Positions 9,610-20,213 of a stretch of DNA of 64,000 nucleotides are shown piece by piece. The notes beneath the pieces are model-generated. The model was given only the letters and a program-made list of their open reading frames with translations, had not been told where the DNA came from and made no database searches. The stretch covers positions 99,046,326-99,110,325 of the forward strand of contig OX465281.1 in NCBI GenBank assembly GCA_949987705.1, given 5' to 3'. The number at the start of each line of letters is the position of its first letter. The stretch's first letter is position 1. The translations under genes and the position numbers were made by a program. The stretch comes from Thereva unica (lineage: Eukaryota > Arthropoda > Insecta > Diptera > Therevidae).

Positions 9610-10395
9610 CTATATCTCGTTTTTTGTGTTTGATGCATCATATAGGCAGGGTGATATACATTTTTTCGCCTTGCCTCCAAATTTTTTGTGATACCAACAA
9701 ATTTCTTTGAATTGATTGCGTTGGTGATATTGATCGCACCTATCATGTGATCGGTTTCGTGAGTTACTTCTTGACCGATACCCTTGTCTTTTTTCGAGTC
9801 TGCTGATGCGGCTCGTTAGAGTGTTAAACAGGTGAGTTAGTTGTCTGATATCTGTGTTATTACTGTTTGCTGGTAGTAGGGATTTGTTTACGAGACTGTT
9901 TCCCCCTGCCAAGGCCTCCATCTGTCTGTAGAGCTCAGAGGGTTTGGAATCTCCTAACTCCATTTTGTGAAGTAAGGCGTCCAATCTACGCTCCTCTGAA
10001 TCGGTGCATCGCGCCAGGAGATGTGTCTTTAGCGTTTCATATTTATTAATAGTTGGAGGGTTTAATAAAATATCGGCCACCACTTCCTTCGTTTCTGATG
10101 GCAGTGATGCTACCAAGTGATCATATTTGGTATGTGAGGAGGTTGTGCGTTTGACGCGAAATTGTGTTTCGATTTGCACAAACCAGAGATCTGGCCTGTT
10201 GTTCCAAAATGGTGGAAACTTCAAAGTTGTTATGAAACGGCTAGGTTCCTCCTGCGCTTCTTCTGTGTCACCGCTGGCGCTGGTTCCTTCTATGGGGTTA
10301 TTTTCGTTTTGGTCTGCTTGAAAAGGCAGATTGTTAAACTCTTTATTGCCATTGCTAAGAAATTGAGTTTGCTGTGATTTCTTTCAATTCGAAAA
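9610..10395 (-). pseudogene. G1 gag with CCHC-like knuckle
   Basis: Gag-type structural protein. After an acidic, Gln-rich N-terminus, PPFWNNRPDLWFVQIETQF opens the conserved capsid part, followed by DSEERRLDALLHKMELGD, a hallmark block of this insect gypsy gag group. A stretch is missing after LVNKSLLP, where the sequence jumps to a Ser/Arg-rich linker (RSRSNSRNRSHDR). A knuckle of the CWYHKKFG...C..PC form closes it. No in-frame ATG is seen at the 5' end (an in-frame stop lies near 10390), so the start is lost or shifted. Same family as the gag at 45442, which shares the PPFW and WFxQIE blocks. Confidence 0.82.
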
Positions 10396-10400
10396 TTTGG

Positions 10401-11694
10401 AATACTTTTATTTGTTAATTTCGGCTACTTGCGCGATATTAATTTTTCGTTATATTTTCTCACTTGGACTTGTTAAATACTGTCCTACGAAAATAATTTG
10501 TTTCGCACTTAAAAAAAATGATTTACTGTTGGCGGATTGTGCTTCGGCACAGGAAAAGAAAAGTTCGCTTTAATTTACCTTGCAAAGTTACTTTGGTTCG
10601 CAATTTACTTCTGGGGTAATTATTATTAATAGTAATAAGGTAATGATTAATTAATTATCCCGGAGTTAGAATGTATAGATTAATATCCTTGGATCGAGGT
10701 TAAATATGAATAGAGGTTAAATATGAGTAGAGGTTAAATATGAATTCAGTTCATTTGTTTTATGTTTAATTGTAACTTTAAAATTTTCTTATTGTTTTCA
10801 AAGAAAATTAAGTTAAAGGTGATTTCAGTTATCATTTATTTTATTATAATTACTTTAAAACGTTTTCATTTTTTCTGAAGGGAAACGAAATAAAAAAGGT
10901 ATGCATTGCAATGCGGTTGAATTTAACGTTAAATTTTCTTTGCTGTTCTCAAAGAAAATAAAGTTTTCAGAACTCGATTTGTTTCGATTTATTTGTTTGA
11001 CGTTGAATTTCCTTTGGACTCTTTCAAAGAAAATGAAGTCGTCGTGAATAAATTATTTCGTAGCGACGTTAAATTTTCTTTTACTTTCAAAAAAAAATAA
11101 AGTCAAAAAAAAATTTTCATTCGATTATCTGTTTTTTATCTTAATTCCTATGCTTGCTATATAAATTTCTAAAACCACCGTTTTTTATTAAAGTAGAAAA
11201 AGCAAAAAAAAAAAAATTTTTTTTTCATTTATGTATACTACTTAGATTAATTTCAATGACCACTTTTGTCGGCTAAAATTGCATCCAAAAAACCCACAAA
11301 AGAGAAATGGAAAACAAAGAAATGTTCACTAACTGTACCGCACATGTTATATAAAGATCACCGTTAATTTTAGTATATGCTATTCGAGTATATGCTATTT
11401 ATATTAGAAATTTGTAAAGGAAGCTTACGGTTGTATGCCACGAGTTTGAATTTTACACGTGATTTTGAAAAAATATAATTTTGATATGTTTAAAAATGTT
11501 TTATTTAGTTTCACTCACTTCTTAATTGATAGATTCTATGTTTTTGGTAAAAGAATATTAATTCAGAGTCACTCACCTGGTTTCCTCCTTATTATTTTTG
11601 TTTAATTTAATATTTTTTGTTTTTTGATAAATTTTCCTTATTTTAAATGCTGGTTAACTAACTACCTTCTCGCAAGACACTGTACATATGCTAC
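10401..11694. other. AT-rich region with short tandem repeat and a series of small hairpins
   Basis: No gene seen. At 10697-10745 a 17-bp unit around AGAGGTTAAATATGA is repeated three times. From about 10780 to 11105 a weak period of 60-80 bp carries four or five hairpins of the form TTTTCTTTG...CAAAGAAAA. It lies just upstream of G1 gag and may be its diverged 5' UTR or LTR, which I cannot prove. Confidence 0.55.
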
Positions 11695-13079
11695 GGACAT
11701 ATGGGCGATTCTCCGGAACTTTTAACCTGCTTGTCGCTTCAAAATTCGCAATTGTGTTCGGTGCAGTGTCAAATCGCTATATTTTCCAAAAAACAACTCT
11801 GAAGTTTGTCCCTAGGTTTTGACGTCAAAGTTGTAACCAGCATGGTAAGTCGAAGTACTCAGAATTGTCTCATTTTATCATAAAATTTTTTAAACGCACT
11901 TATTGTTTAGACCAGTGATTCTCAACCTTTTTTTACTTGCGGCACACTTTTAACAATTTAAAATTTGGCGGCACACTAAGAATTCAATAAATTTAGAAAA
12001 ATTTTATTTATAGACCGTCAGCTAGTGACAGATTTAGGTGCCCCATTTTCTCATGTTAGCCTCGAAGAGGGTTGAAAGGTAGATCGATGTTGAGCTGTGA
12101 AAAGTTAAATTACGCTGCCGCTCCTGGGGATTACGTAACGTGTTTTTCGTAACAGAAATAAGAGGCGTATCTAGACCTTATTTTAATGCTAATATCTTTA
12201 TAGGAATAGTAACGATGAATGTTTCACACTTTCGATGGGCTTGTGTTAGAAAATCAGTCAAATTCTCGATTTATTATGACGCCCTTGTTTCCATCCCTTA
12301 GCCATCAATTACGCACAAGCCTTCACTTTTCGGGAGCCAGTTTCCATTCAAAAATCTGGTAGTAGACTTCGCTAGGAACGGCACTTTAATGAGAAACCGA
12401 TGTAATAAATGAGGGGCATTCCGAAGAGTTTCTTCAAAAATACCACTCAAAAAAAAGACCAGCGATACTGAAGTGAGGTATGCATTATCAGTTTTTTATA
12501 ATGGCCACAGTAGGCAAACCTTATTTCAAATTAAGTGGGGCGATCTGCCTTACATATTCAGAAAACGTTTTGAAAACCTTCAAAAAAATACCCCGGCTGC
12601 ACAAGCAATTGGCGAACTGAACTTCCAACCTCAGTTCAGTTTGCATATAATTTAAACATATTCAACTGAGGAAAAACCAACCTCAGTTCGCACAATGGGT
12701 CCCGAACTGAAGTTGAATGTAAAAGCTCGCTCAAAAGATAGTAATCAACTAGAATAGTGGAATGCCATTGCAGTGGGCTTTCGAATTTCTGACTTCTGGC
12801 GAAAAAGCAACAATTTGCACGAACTGAACATGAACTGGACTTTAGCCGGTGAAGCTACTTACGTGGATTGAACTGAACATTATTGAACTGAGGTCGGTGA
12901 AGCCAGGCCATTAAGCGCTAGTTTAACTCATACAAAGCTTTAGTTTTTGTTGATGTATTGCTTCATATTTCAGGCAATTATGTTGGTGACCGTGAAGGGT
13001 ATCATTCACTTAATAGACCGGTTTTGGTTCGATTACAGGTTAAGCAGCATTGGACGTAACTCGCTAGTAGTATTCTTCT

Positions 13080-13565
13080 TTTAATTTCCACCGTAATGTT
13101 GTTGTCTTTGCTGCTCTTTGATGCTGCTTTTTCTAACGCTACATATGCTTCCTTCGCTGCAGTCAGTGACCATTATATCATCTGCATATGCCATTAGCTA
13201 AACAGACATGTGTAGAATTGTCCCTCTAGTTTCAATACGTTCCTACCGGGCCGTTTTGCTAATAAGATGTTAAACAGTAAGCAGGATAGTCTCCTTAACT
13301 GAGGCCTCTGTTCGCACCGAAAAATTGCCCCGTATTCTTACTAAGTTTATCATTCGACTCAATGAGGTTTTAGTGATTTGAATTAATTGGTCTGGAAAGT
13401 TCAGTTCCACCATTGCCTCGTAGATTTTTGAACGTATCTCAAGATCATATACTGTCTTAAACTCAATGAAAAAGAGGTGGCTCTCTATATTAAACCATTT
13501 CGTCTTTTCAGTTAGGTGCCTGTCTTAATGCGAATATGTGATCGGTTGTGGACTTTTGTTTTCTG
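13080..13565 (-). pseudogene. Degenerate RTE-clade reverse transcriptase fragment
   Basis: Scattered frames on the minus strand give the RTE order of RT blocks: a TTDHIFALRQ-like block near 13540, a diverged FIDFK-like block, YEAMVELNFPDQLIQI, and finally LMAYADDIM near 13180 with the catalytic YADD. Many stops and shifts break it, so it is ancient. The same clade is much better preserved at 39286-41893. It was inserted in, or carried by, the hAT element. Confidence 0.65.
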
Positions 13566-13683
13566 AATCCGCACTAGTTATTCTCAATTGCTTTTTCATA
13601 CTAGTGCAATAAGCGAATATACAGGATATTCAAGAATATTTTATATGCTACATTCAGTAACATAATTCCCCTGTAGTAGAAAC

Positions 13684-13856
13684 TAGTGATGAGCAAACGC
13701 AAGAACAAGATGAGACTAATCTAGTCTTGTTCTTGTTCAGTCTGTCTTGTTCTTGTTCTTGCAAGCAAAACTAAATCCTTTTCTTGTTCTTGGTCTTGCA
13801 AAATGTGTAAGAACAAGAGAAGACTGCAAGAACAAGACGATTTTTGCTCATCACTA
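13684..13856. mobile_element. 173-bp hAT-like MITE
   Basis: Inverted ends TAGTGATGAGCAAA, then CGCAAGAACAAG-type words filling the interior in both orientations (CTTGTTCTTG repeated). Flanks GTAGAAAC (13676-13683) and GTTGGAAC (13857-13864) agree at six of eight bases, fitting an old 8-bp hAT duplication. Partial relatives lie at 29165-29272 and 58290-58400. Confidence 0.8.
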
Positions 13857-14155
13857 GTTGGAACAAACAAGCTGGTCCCCTTTTTTGTGTAGTAAATCTA
13901 AGAAAAATTCTCGCCGTTATAGCACTATGTTAGATTCAGCTCGTCACAATAATTGAGTTGGCATAACAATAATGCCGAGGACACGCTGTAATGATGGCGG
14001 CAAAAATATTCTTCCCGTCGCGTTCTTGTTCCAATAATTTATCCATACAAAATAATTTGTATTGTTTGCATTTCTAAAATTTGGCGGCACACTTCAGGAA
14101 TTTGGCGGCACACAAAAGTGCCGCGGCACATTGGTTGAGAATCACTGGTTTAGAC

Positions 14156-14763
14156 ACTAACGAACATGTGCATACATTTTGTGACAAAAATAAGTTGAAA
14201 TTGGTTGATTTTTGGGCAAAACTGGCTAACGTGAACGTAGGTTACATTTAAATGTCAAAGTTGTAACTGCAATTAATTTGCTCATATTACATTAAATTCA
14301 TCCCCGTAAAATTTCTTATGACCTATTGTAACTAGTTAAATCATATGTAACGTTTCCTTCGCTTAAATTGTTTCATGAATCTTAAAAAAAGTAATTTAAG
14401 CGAATGTCAAAATTGTAACCATCCGAATTTGAAATGTCAAAATTGTAACCATGTCATGTCATGTTTTCATAAAAAAAATATGCGCATTGAATTTTTTAAT
14501 GTTCTACATCAGAAAACATTTATTTATGAAGTAAGAAACACAAAAAATATCATGGCACGGTTGTGCTATCAATTTGAAATTTCATTTTTCCAATTAGCTC
14601 AAGTTAAAGGTTCTGGAGAATCGCCCATATATTCCTAAAATTACATAAAAAAATTTTTACAGTGATTTTTTCCTTTAAAATATAATTTTGTAAAAATTGA
14701 AGATGCTTCCTTTTAGATGATAATGTTCCTGCTGGTAATCCGCTTTTTTCTTTGTGCGATTAA
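14156..14763. other. Unclassified AT-rich stretch
   Basis: No gene that I recognise. The motif ATGTCAAAATTGTAACCAT occurs twice around 14405-14450. An 87-codon open frame at 14375 has no family signal and no supporting context. Confidence 0.5.
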
Positions 14764-15444
14764 GGGGGGACTATGGTTAATTCGTGTAAAAAAACGCACT
14801 TTTTTGTGATTTTTTTTGTATGAAAGCAATTAACATTTATTTATTAACGACAATGGTACATTCTAGTATGATATTCGAAGAATATTCTGGAAAATTTTTA
14901 TGAAGAAATATTGAAAAATACGGCAATGGCAGCAGTTTTTGTGGAGAGTCTCGGAAAAAAGTTGAATTGCGGTGCCCCTCATAACTCGGTGCAGGATCAT
15001 CTCAAATGAAAAAATAAAACAGATATCGTTAAATAATCGCTTTGCGCAGGTAACGCCGTCAATTTTCAATTTTTCAATTTTTGGGAACACTTTGAAGTAA
15101 AAAATGTATTTTTTGCGAAAAAAATCGGTTAATTTGTTATTATAAAATGAAAAATATTAACAAATTTGAAAAAAACTCTCCGGCGTTACCTCAAAACGAA
15201 CGGTGCAGTACTTTTGATGTTATGAGGGGCACCGACTTTGAAAACGTGAGTTGTGGGAAAAACGCTTTAAAGTTTTGAACACAAATAAATTCTAGTTCTA
15301 ATCTTGAAATTGACAGGTACAAAAATAGCCATAACTTCGTCAATTTTGCTCCGATCGCCTTGAAATTTTAACACAACATTCTTGAAATATTATGCATTCA
15401 TTTAAAAAAAAATGAAAAAAAATCTTATAAACCATAGTCCCTCC
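14764..15444. mobile_element. 681-bp foldback element with TTAA target site
   Basis: Flanked by TTAA at 14760-14763 and 15445-15448. Ends are GGGGGGACTATGGTT and, inverted, GGAGGGACTATGGTT. Inside, landmark words pair symmetrically about a centre near 15105: GGTGCCCCTCATAAC (near 14970) with GTTATGAGGGGCACC (near 15219), and GGTAACGCC with GGCGTTACC. So the whole element folds into a long imperfect hairpin. TTAA suggests piggyBac- or Sola3-type mobilisation. Non-coding. Confidence 0.82.
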
Positions 15445-15448
15445 TTAA

Positions 15449-15845
15449 ATTGGCGAATTTGTTCCTGGTGGCTTTGTTCCTCGTGCGGTGTTTTTTTCTT
15501 TGTCTGCTACATGTTCCTTTCCGTCATTCTTCTTTTCTATGTGCGATTTTTTTTCTTTTGCTTTGTTGCTTATCGGCTGCGGCACTTTTATTTATTCACT
15601 TTTATGTTAAGTTTATTATGCATTTAAAAATCCTTATTCGGGGTCATCATTTTATGTGGGTTAACTACACTTAGTTCAATTGAAAAATACCACATAAGTT
15701 TTTAATATACATTATTTATATTTCACGTAATTCACATTCGATATTAGTATATATGTATATATTCCCGTAATTCTAGACAACATTCGAATGCTACAACAAA
15801 ACTTATAATTTAATTTCTTGGCTTGCAGCCGAAAGCAAAACCTCC
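15449..15845. other. Unclassified T-rich stretch
   Basis: T-rich sequence with short open frames that have no domain signal. Nothing further supported. Confidence 0.5.
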
Positions 15846-18200
15846 TTTTTTTTTATATGAAAAAACCAAGCTTAGGTGTAACCCTTTGTACTACCAGTCC
15901 GTCATGTCGTTCAGTTCATGGTGCAATGTCTAGTAGTAGCTTGGTTTGAAGAATAGAGGAGAATAGGAAAGGTTAGAGGGGGTCTGGAGGGTGTAGAAGA
16001 AAATGACGATGAACCTCACGTTTGAACTCTAAGATGTTGTACGAGTTCGGAAATACCGACTGCGGGAGATCATTCCACAATCGAGTTGTTCTATTCATAA
16101 ACGAACTTCTGAACCGTATTGTGCGTGAACGAGGGGGCTGTAGGGTATGGGGGTGAGCCGAGCGGGCTAGTCTTGTGTTGCGGGAAAAGTATTGCCGTGC
16201 AGGCAGGAGGTCCTGAATTTCGGTGGAACAGTCGCCATGGTAATAGCGATAAAGTATGGAGAGGGCTGCTACATTCCTACGGTGGCTCAAGGTGTCTATG
16301 GAGGCGCGAAAGGGGCCATCACCAATGAGTTTGAGGGCACGATTTTGCACCTTGTCGAGACAAGCCAAGGTGGTTTTTGGGGCGCCTGCCCAGATATGTG
16401 AGTTGTATTCGAGGCGCGGCCGAATGTAGGATTTGTATATTGTAGCCAATGCGGCTGGCTGGAGGAGGAACTTGCATCTGTTGAGAAATCCAAGGCATTG
16501 GGAGGCCTGTTTGGCGATTTGGAATATGTGATCGTTCCATCGCAGATGCTCCGTTAAAGTTACCCCTAGGATGTTGAGAGTTGAGTCAGCCGTTAGATTC
16601 TCTCCATCCACCGAGACAGGAGGAAGGTCGGTACAATTTTTGTTGGAGATCAGACAGTGCTTCGTTTTTGTGGCATTGAATTCGACGCGGTTCATTTCGC
16701 CCCAATGAAGAATCGATTTGATATCCCGGTTGATCGAAGCCGACATCAGTTGACGGTGGTAAAGACAAGGTCTGGCACGTGCTTGTCTTATATTGTCGAA
16801 GGAGTAAGAGAAATTCAGAGTACCGTCATCAGCGAAGCAGTGAAGTGGGTTGGAGGGGATTGAGAGCAGATCATTAATGAAGATTAGAAAAAGTGCGGGT
16901 GAAAGAATTGACCCCTGGGGAACTCCGGCCGAAATGGCGTGGGGGTTGGATTCGACGCCATCCAATACTACCTTGATTGAACGGCATGAAAGAAAGCTCT
17001 TAATCCAGTTCCTTAGAACTAAGTGTATACCAATAGCTTGGAGTTTATTCAACAGAGCTGGGTGCCATACTCTATCAAAAGCCTTTGATATATCTAGAGC
17101 AACTAGGCTAGACTCACCAAAGCTGTGAATGCTTTGGTTGATACGCTCGGTTAAACACACAAGCAGATCGCCAGTAGACCGTTTAGATCTGAAGCCGTAT
17201 TGCCTATCGTGTATAATTTGGTTGGATTCTAGATATTTCATCAGCCTTTTATTGATTATTGTCTCCATGATTTTGTCGGGATACACTCCGGAGAAGTAAG
17301 ACAGGGCAAAAAGTTTGCGCAGAGGTTTAGCCAAAGGTGAGGCACATTTTTTAAGTACCATAGGGGGGATTTTGTCGGGACCAGTGGATTTGTTGGCGTC
17401 GAGTTCCTTGAGACACCTAAACACCTCGCGAGTCCTGAAGTGAACTCCGTCCATTGAGTGGGTGGTATTCTCGAGAGTGGGGGGTGACATAGCAGCATCG
17501 GGTAAAGAAGAATTTGCGGCGAACAGAGAGGCTAATAGGTCGGCCTTGGGTTTGCTTTCTGTTATCACTTCCTTGTTGTGAATAAAAGGAGGTGTTGAGG
17601 AGGAAGTAAAATTCTTCTTGATGGCAGTTACCAAGGACCAGAAGTTTTTGCTGCCTGTAGTGGAGTTAAGAATCTTACTTCTCAATCTATCATCAAATGA
17701 TGATTTGACTTTCCTGATGATGGAGTTACAGGAGTTTCTAAGTTTGACGTACTCACGACGAAGTGGCTCATTAGGCGAACGTCTGTATGCTCTATAGGCG
17801 GCTTCTTTTGCTTTGATTGCGTTCATACATTCCCCATTGAACCATTTGTTCGGCCTAGGCTTCACAGATTTGGTAGAGTGAGGGATGAACAAGCGCATAC
17901 CCGCTCGAATAATTTTGGTGACACAGAGGGCCGCATAGTTCGCATTGGCACTACGGAAACACAAATCCCAGTCAGTGGCCTGGAAGAAGCGAATAAGACC
18001 CAACCAGTTGGCTTTCCCATAGTGCCACACAGTTCTTTTAGGAGCTGTGGTGGTTGTGGTCGAGGATGGATATGGGAAATAAGCGCTAATTAGTTTATGG
18101 TCCGAGTTGCCAAGGGGTGAGCTAACTTTGATGGAGTACCGCGTCGGGTGGGAAGTAAGAAACAGGTCAAGGAGATGGGCTCCTTGACCTGGGCTCCTAC
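15846..18200 (-). mobile_element. LINE-B copy 2, 5'-truncated
   Basis: Same family as 5385-7947, in opposite orientation. The A-tail shows as a T-run at about 15846-15856; the 5' truncation is near 18200, in the endonuclease. The 3' UTR after the stop matches copy 1 (the GACGGACTGGTAGTACAAAG region). Its ORF carries a 32-codon in-frame deletion in the RT. Confidence 0.88.
15973..18198 (-). pseudogene. LINE-B copy 2 ORF2: endonuclease tail and RT with in-frame internal deletion
   Basis: Open from the truncation point (about 18198; GAHLLDLFLTSHPTRYSIKV, then the NSDH box near 18100) to a stop at 15973. RT blocks are RQYGFRSKRSTGDLLVCLTE, ALDISKAFDRVWHPALL, AGVPQGSILSPALF and catalytic FADDGTLNFSY; the C-terminus has RLWNDLPQSVFPNS. 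Compared with copy 1, the residues between FSGVYP and KIMETII are gone: 33 residues replaced by one, a net loss of 96 bp, frame kept. That removes the NYRPIAI block (RT motif 1-2 region), so the enzyme is very probably inactive although the frame looks healthy. Confidence 0.9.
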
Positions 18201-18370
18201 GACTGTATCACAGCACGGATTATATAGCGATGAATAAAACGATTTTGCATTCGGCTGCAACTCTCTTCAAAACAACAGTTATTTCTAGATAACAGTTCGT
18301 GCGAGATGATTTTGCATATTCTTAACCTAATGGTTGATTGCCACTTAAAAGTTAGATTGATAACAAAAGG

Positions 18371-19115
18371 GTTGCTACATGCACATTCCGCGTGAACTAA
18401 GAAAGGGTAAATTTGAAACAAGAACTAAAAAATGTATTTTAATAGGATACTGCACAAACGGCTATCGTCTCTGGTGTCCGGAAGAAAATAAAGTTTATAA
18501 CGGCAGAGATATAATATTCGATGAATCAAGAGTTATACAGAGAACAGAAAAGGAAGCAAATATTTGGTCAACATCAAATGATGGAAGCGAACAAGAAGCA
18601 GAATATGAACATCATGGGGTGGAAGAGTCCGGAATACAAGAAGTTGAAGATAAAGCGGAAATTGAACCTGGAGATGAAAATGTCTCGGAAGTAACTCCTG
18701 AAAGAAATAAAATAAGTGAAGATGTTATAAGAGAACCCAGAACAAGTACGCGTAATAAACGTCAACCAAAATATCTTGAAGATTACTCAGCACTGGCACT
18801 TTATATCGATTCAATGGTTGATGATGCTCCTGTAAGTTATAGTGATATCGGGAGAAGGCACGATAAGGATATGTGGTATGAGGCGGTTGAAGAGGAAATA
18901 AACTCGCTAAAGAAAAATTGTACGTGGGATTTCGTCAAGTTACCACCTGGAAAAAGAGCACTTGGAAATAGATGGGTGTTTGGAGTGAAAAGGGAAAATT
19001 GAAACATTGTAAGATATACATAAAGCAAGACTCGTTGTAAAGGGTTGTGCACAGAAAAGGGGGTTTGATTACGATGAAATGTATGCTCCAGTTGCATTCT
19101 CTACTACCATAAGAA
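18371..19115 (+). pseudogene. Ty1/copia pol fragment: integrase C-terminus to start of RT
   Basis: From the ATG at 18379, MHIPRELRKGKFE and KCILIGYCTNGYRLWCPEE match the end of a copia integrase, followed by an acidic linker (about 18560-18720) and the conserved lead-in to RT: DMWYEAVEEEINSL, NCTWDFVKLPPG and GNRWVFGVKREN. The frame stops at 19002. After a shift, ARLVVKGCAQKRGFDYDEMY and APVAFSTTIRTFL (19026-19115) continue the RT, then homology ends abruptly. A second, unrelated copia lies at 47676-51150. Small fragment, certainly dead. Confidence 0.88.
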
Positions 19116-19170
19116 CTTTCTTGTCAGGCATAAACCTGACAACTGACATATTTTTCGAATATTCGATTAT

Positions 19171-19455
19171 ATCAAATAAAAGTAAAAACCATTTTTTGTT
19201 AATAACAAAAAAACAGAGGGTGCCACGAAAAAACGAAAAAAAACCATTAAAATCAGAAAAAATCGGAGCTCAAAAAAGTGCAAACGAATAAGAATGGATT
19301 TTACGGTGTTATATCAAATAAAAGTAAAAACCATTTTTTGTTAATAACAAAAAAACTGAGGGTGCCACGAAAAAACGAAAAAAAACATTAAAATCAGAAA
19401 AAATCGGAGCTCAAAAAAATGCAAACGAATAAGAATGGATTTTTTCACTGTAGTA
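19171..19455 (+). repeat. Tandem direct repeat, two units of about 142 bp
   Basis: The unit starts at ATCAAATAAAAGTAAAAACC (19171 and 19313) and includes GAGGGTGCCACGAAAAAACG and AAAAATCGGAGCTC in both copies, with few differences. It sits between the copia fragment and gypsy G2. Confidence 0.85.
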
Positions 19456-19604
19456 CGGTGTTATGAGACGAAAAATGTTAAAACATTTATAAGAAGAATT
19501 TTGCTAGTGCAAAAAGATTACCATTTTATAACCAGAACTTTGTTCTTATAAAAAAAATTAAACCACCGACCCGCCATATTTTCGCTTAATATAGAATTTT
19601 ATAG

Positions 19605-19864
19605 TGTCAACTCACAGTCTTCATACCGACCGAGACTCCATCTAGAGGCAAATAGTAAGGACGGGGGTAATAACAAATTATCCTACGAGGAAGGAGAGGC
19701 TGGAGAATAAAGAAGAAGAGGAAGAGATTCATGATGGCGGATAGAATCGGCAGAAGAGGTTTTGTTTTATAAGTTATTCTGAATAAATAAGATATAGTTT
19801 TGTTTGTTATTAAGTTGTTGTTTATCTCGTGATTCCCACTATAAGCCCAATAAATTTCCTGACA
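19605..19864 (+). repeat. G2 5' LTR
   Basis: 260 bp, begins TGTCAACTCACAG and ends TTTCCTGACA. As in LTR elements generally, it should hold the promoter and polyadenylation signal; AATAAATAAG near 19781 is a candidate poly(A) signal. Paired with 24498-24757. Confidence 0.95.
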
Positions 19865-19867
19865 AAT

Positions 19868-19881
19868 CAGAAGTGGGATTG
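19868..19881 (+). promoter_or_regulatory. G2 primer-binding site, partial match to tRNA-Leu 3' end
   Basis: TCAGAAGTGGGATT just inside the 5' LTR is complementary to the TGA-distal 3' part of a leucine tRNA as I recall it (its CCA-proximal bases are missing here). The same word, preceded by the full TGGTG, follows the 5' LTR of G3, supporting the reading. Confidence 0.6.
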
Positions 19882-19999
19882 CTGAGATAAAAAAAGATAA
19901 CGCGAGCGATTGGGTACAAGACTCTCGATAAATCTTCAAGCAAATTGGCAAATTGGGTTTACGACGAATCCGAAACCTTGAATATTGCCAAGGAAGAAA

Positions 20000-20194
20000 A
20001 TGGAGAAGGTACAGATCAGCACTTTGACAATCTCGGAGATTAAGCGACGATTGATGGAACTGGGCCAAGAAACGGGAGGAAATAAAGCCGAGTTAGTCAT
20101 ACGCTTAGCATCTGTAATTGGTGGTGACGAAATAGAAATGGACGCTGATAAAGGGGATCAAGACGCCGAAAAAAATAGAGAAACTTGCACATGA
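20000..20194 (+). CDS. G2 gag, N-terminal piece with SAP-like domain
   Basis: ATG at 20000 (MEKVQISTL); an upstream TTG in the same frame is not needed. ISEIKRRLMELGQETGG followed by NKAELVIRL fits the SAP helix-turn-helix, a domain that usually binds DNA or chromatin and is seen at the N-terminus of some insect gypsy gags. An acidic linker follows, then the frame runs into a stop at 20194. A run of seven A near 20176 is the break: the next frame carries on with KIEKLAHEVSVLKEMLEKV, a coiled-coil start, so gag was one protein with the entry at 20214. Confidence 0.75.
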   Translation: MEKVQISTLTISEIKRRLMELGQETGGNKAELVIRLASVIGGDEIEMDADKGDQDAEKNRETCT

Positions 20195-20213
20195 GGTAAG
20201 TGTACTTAAAGAA

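Larger units (their letters stand above)
7948..10400 (-). mobile_element. G1: truncated Ty3/gypsy retrotransposon
   Basis: Minus-strand gag (10395 to about 9610), protease (about 9600-9120) and RT plus the start of RNase H (9109-7948). The element stops inside RNase H at the LINE-B tail, so integrase and the 3' LTR are absent; no matching LTR is seen upstream of 10400 either. A related gag lies at 45442 (G4). Confidence 0.85.
11913..14147. mobile_element. Non-autonomous hAT element, 2235 bp, with perfect 8-bp TSD
   Basis: Ends are CAGTGATTCTCAACC and its reverse complement, the classic hAT terminal form; GGCGGCACAC motifs are repeated just inside both ends. The 8-bp TSD GTTTAGAC is identical at 11905-11912 and 14148-14155. 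No transposase frame is recognisable inside. The interior holds an RTE fragment (13080-13565, minus), a small hAT-like MITE (13684-13856) and a stretch (about 12605-12900) where GAACTGAAC and ACCTCAGTTC words recur in both orientations. Confidence 0.88.
11695..14633. repeat. Outer inverted repeat pair enclosing the hAT element
   Basis: About 30 bp at 11695-11726 (around ATATGGGCGATTCTCCGGAA) recurs inverted at 14600-14633 (with GGAGAATCGCCCATAT). The short phrase GTCAAAGTTGTAAC or GTCAAAATTGTAAC also appears on both sides. This suggests an older element that received the hAT insertion. I cannot define its ends. Confidence 0.45.

Noticed and set aside
12473..12655. 60-codon frame in the hAT interior as transposase remnant
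   Set aside because: No hAT motif (no BED finger, no NA.VER block).
14863..15090. 75-codon minus frame in the TTAA foldback
   Set aside because: Lies in one arm; the opposite arm does not conserve it.
16119..18093. Plus-strand frames across LINE-B copy 2
   Set aside because: Shadows of the minus-strand RT.
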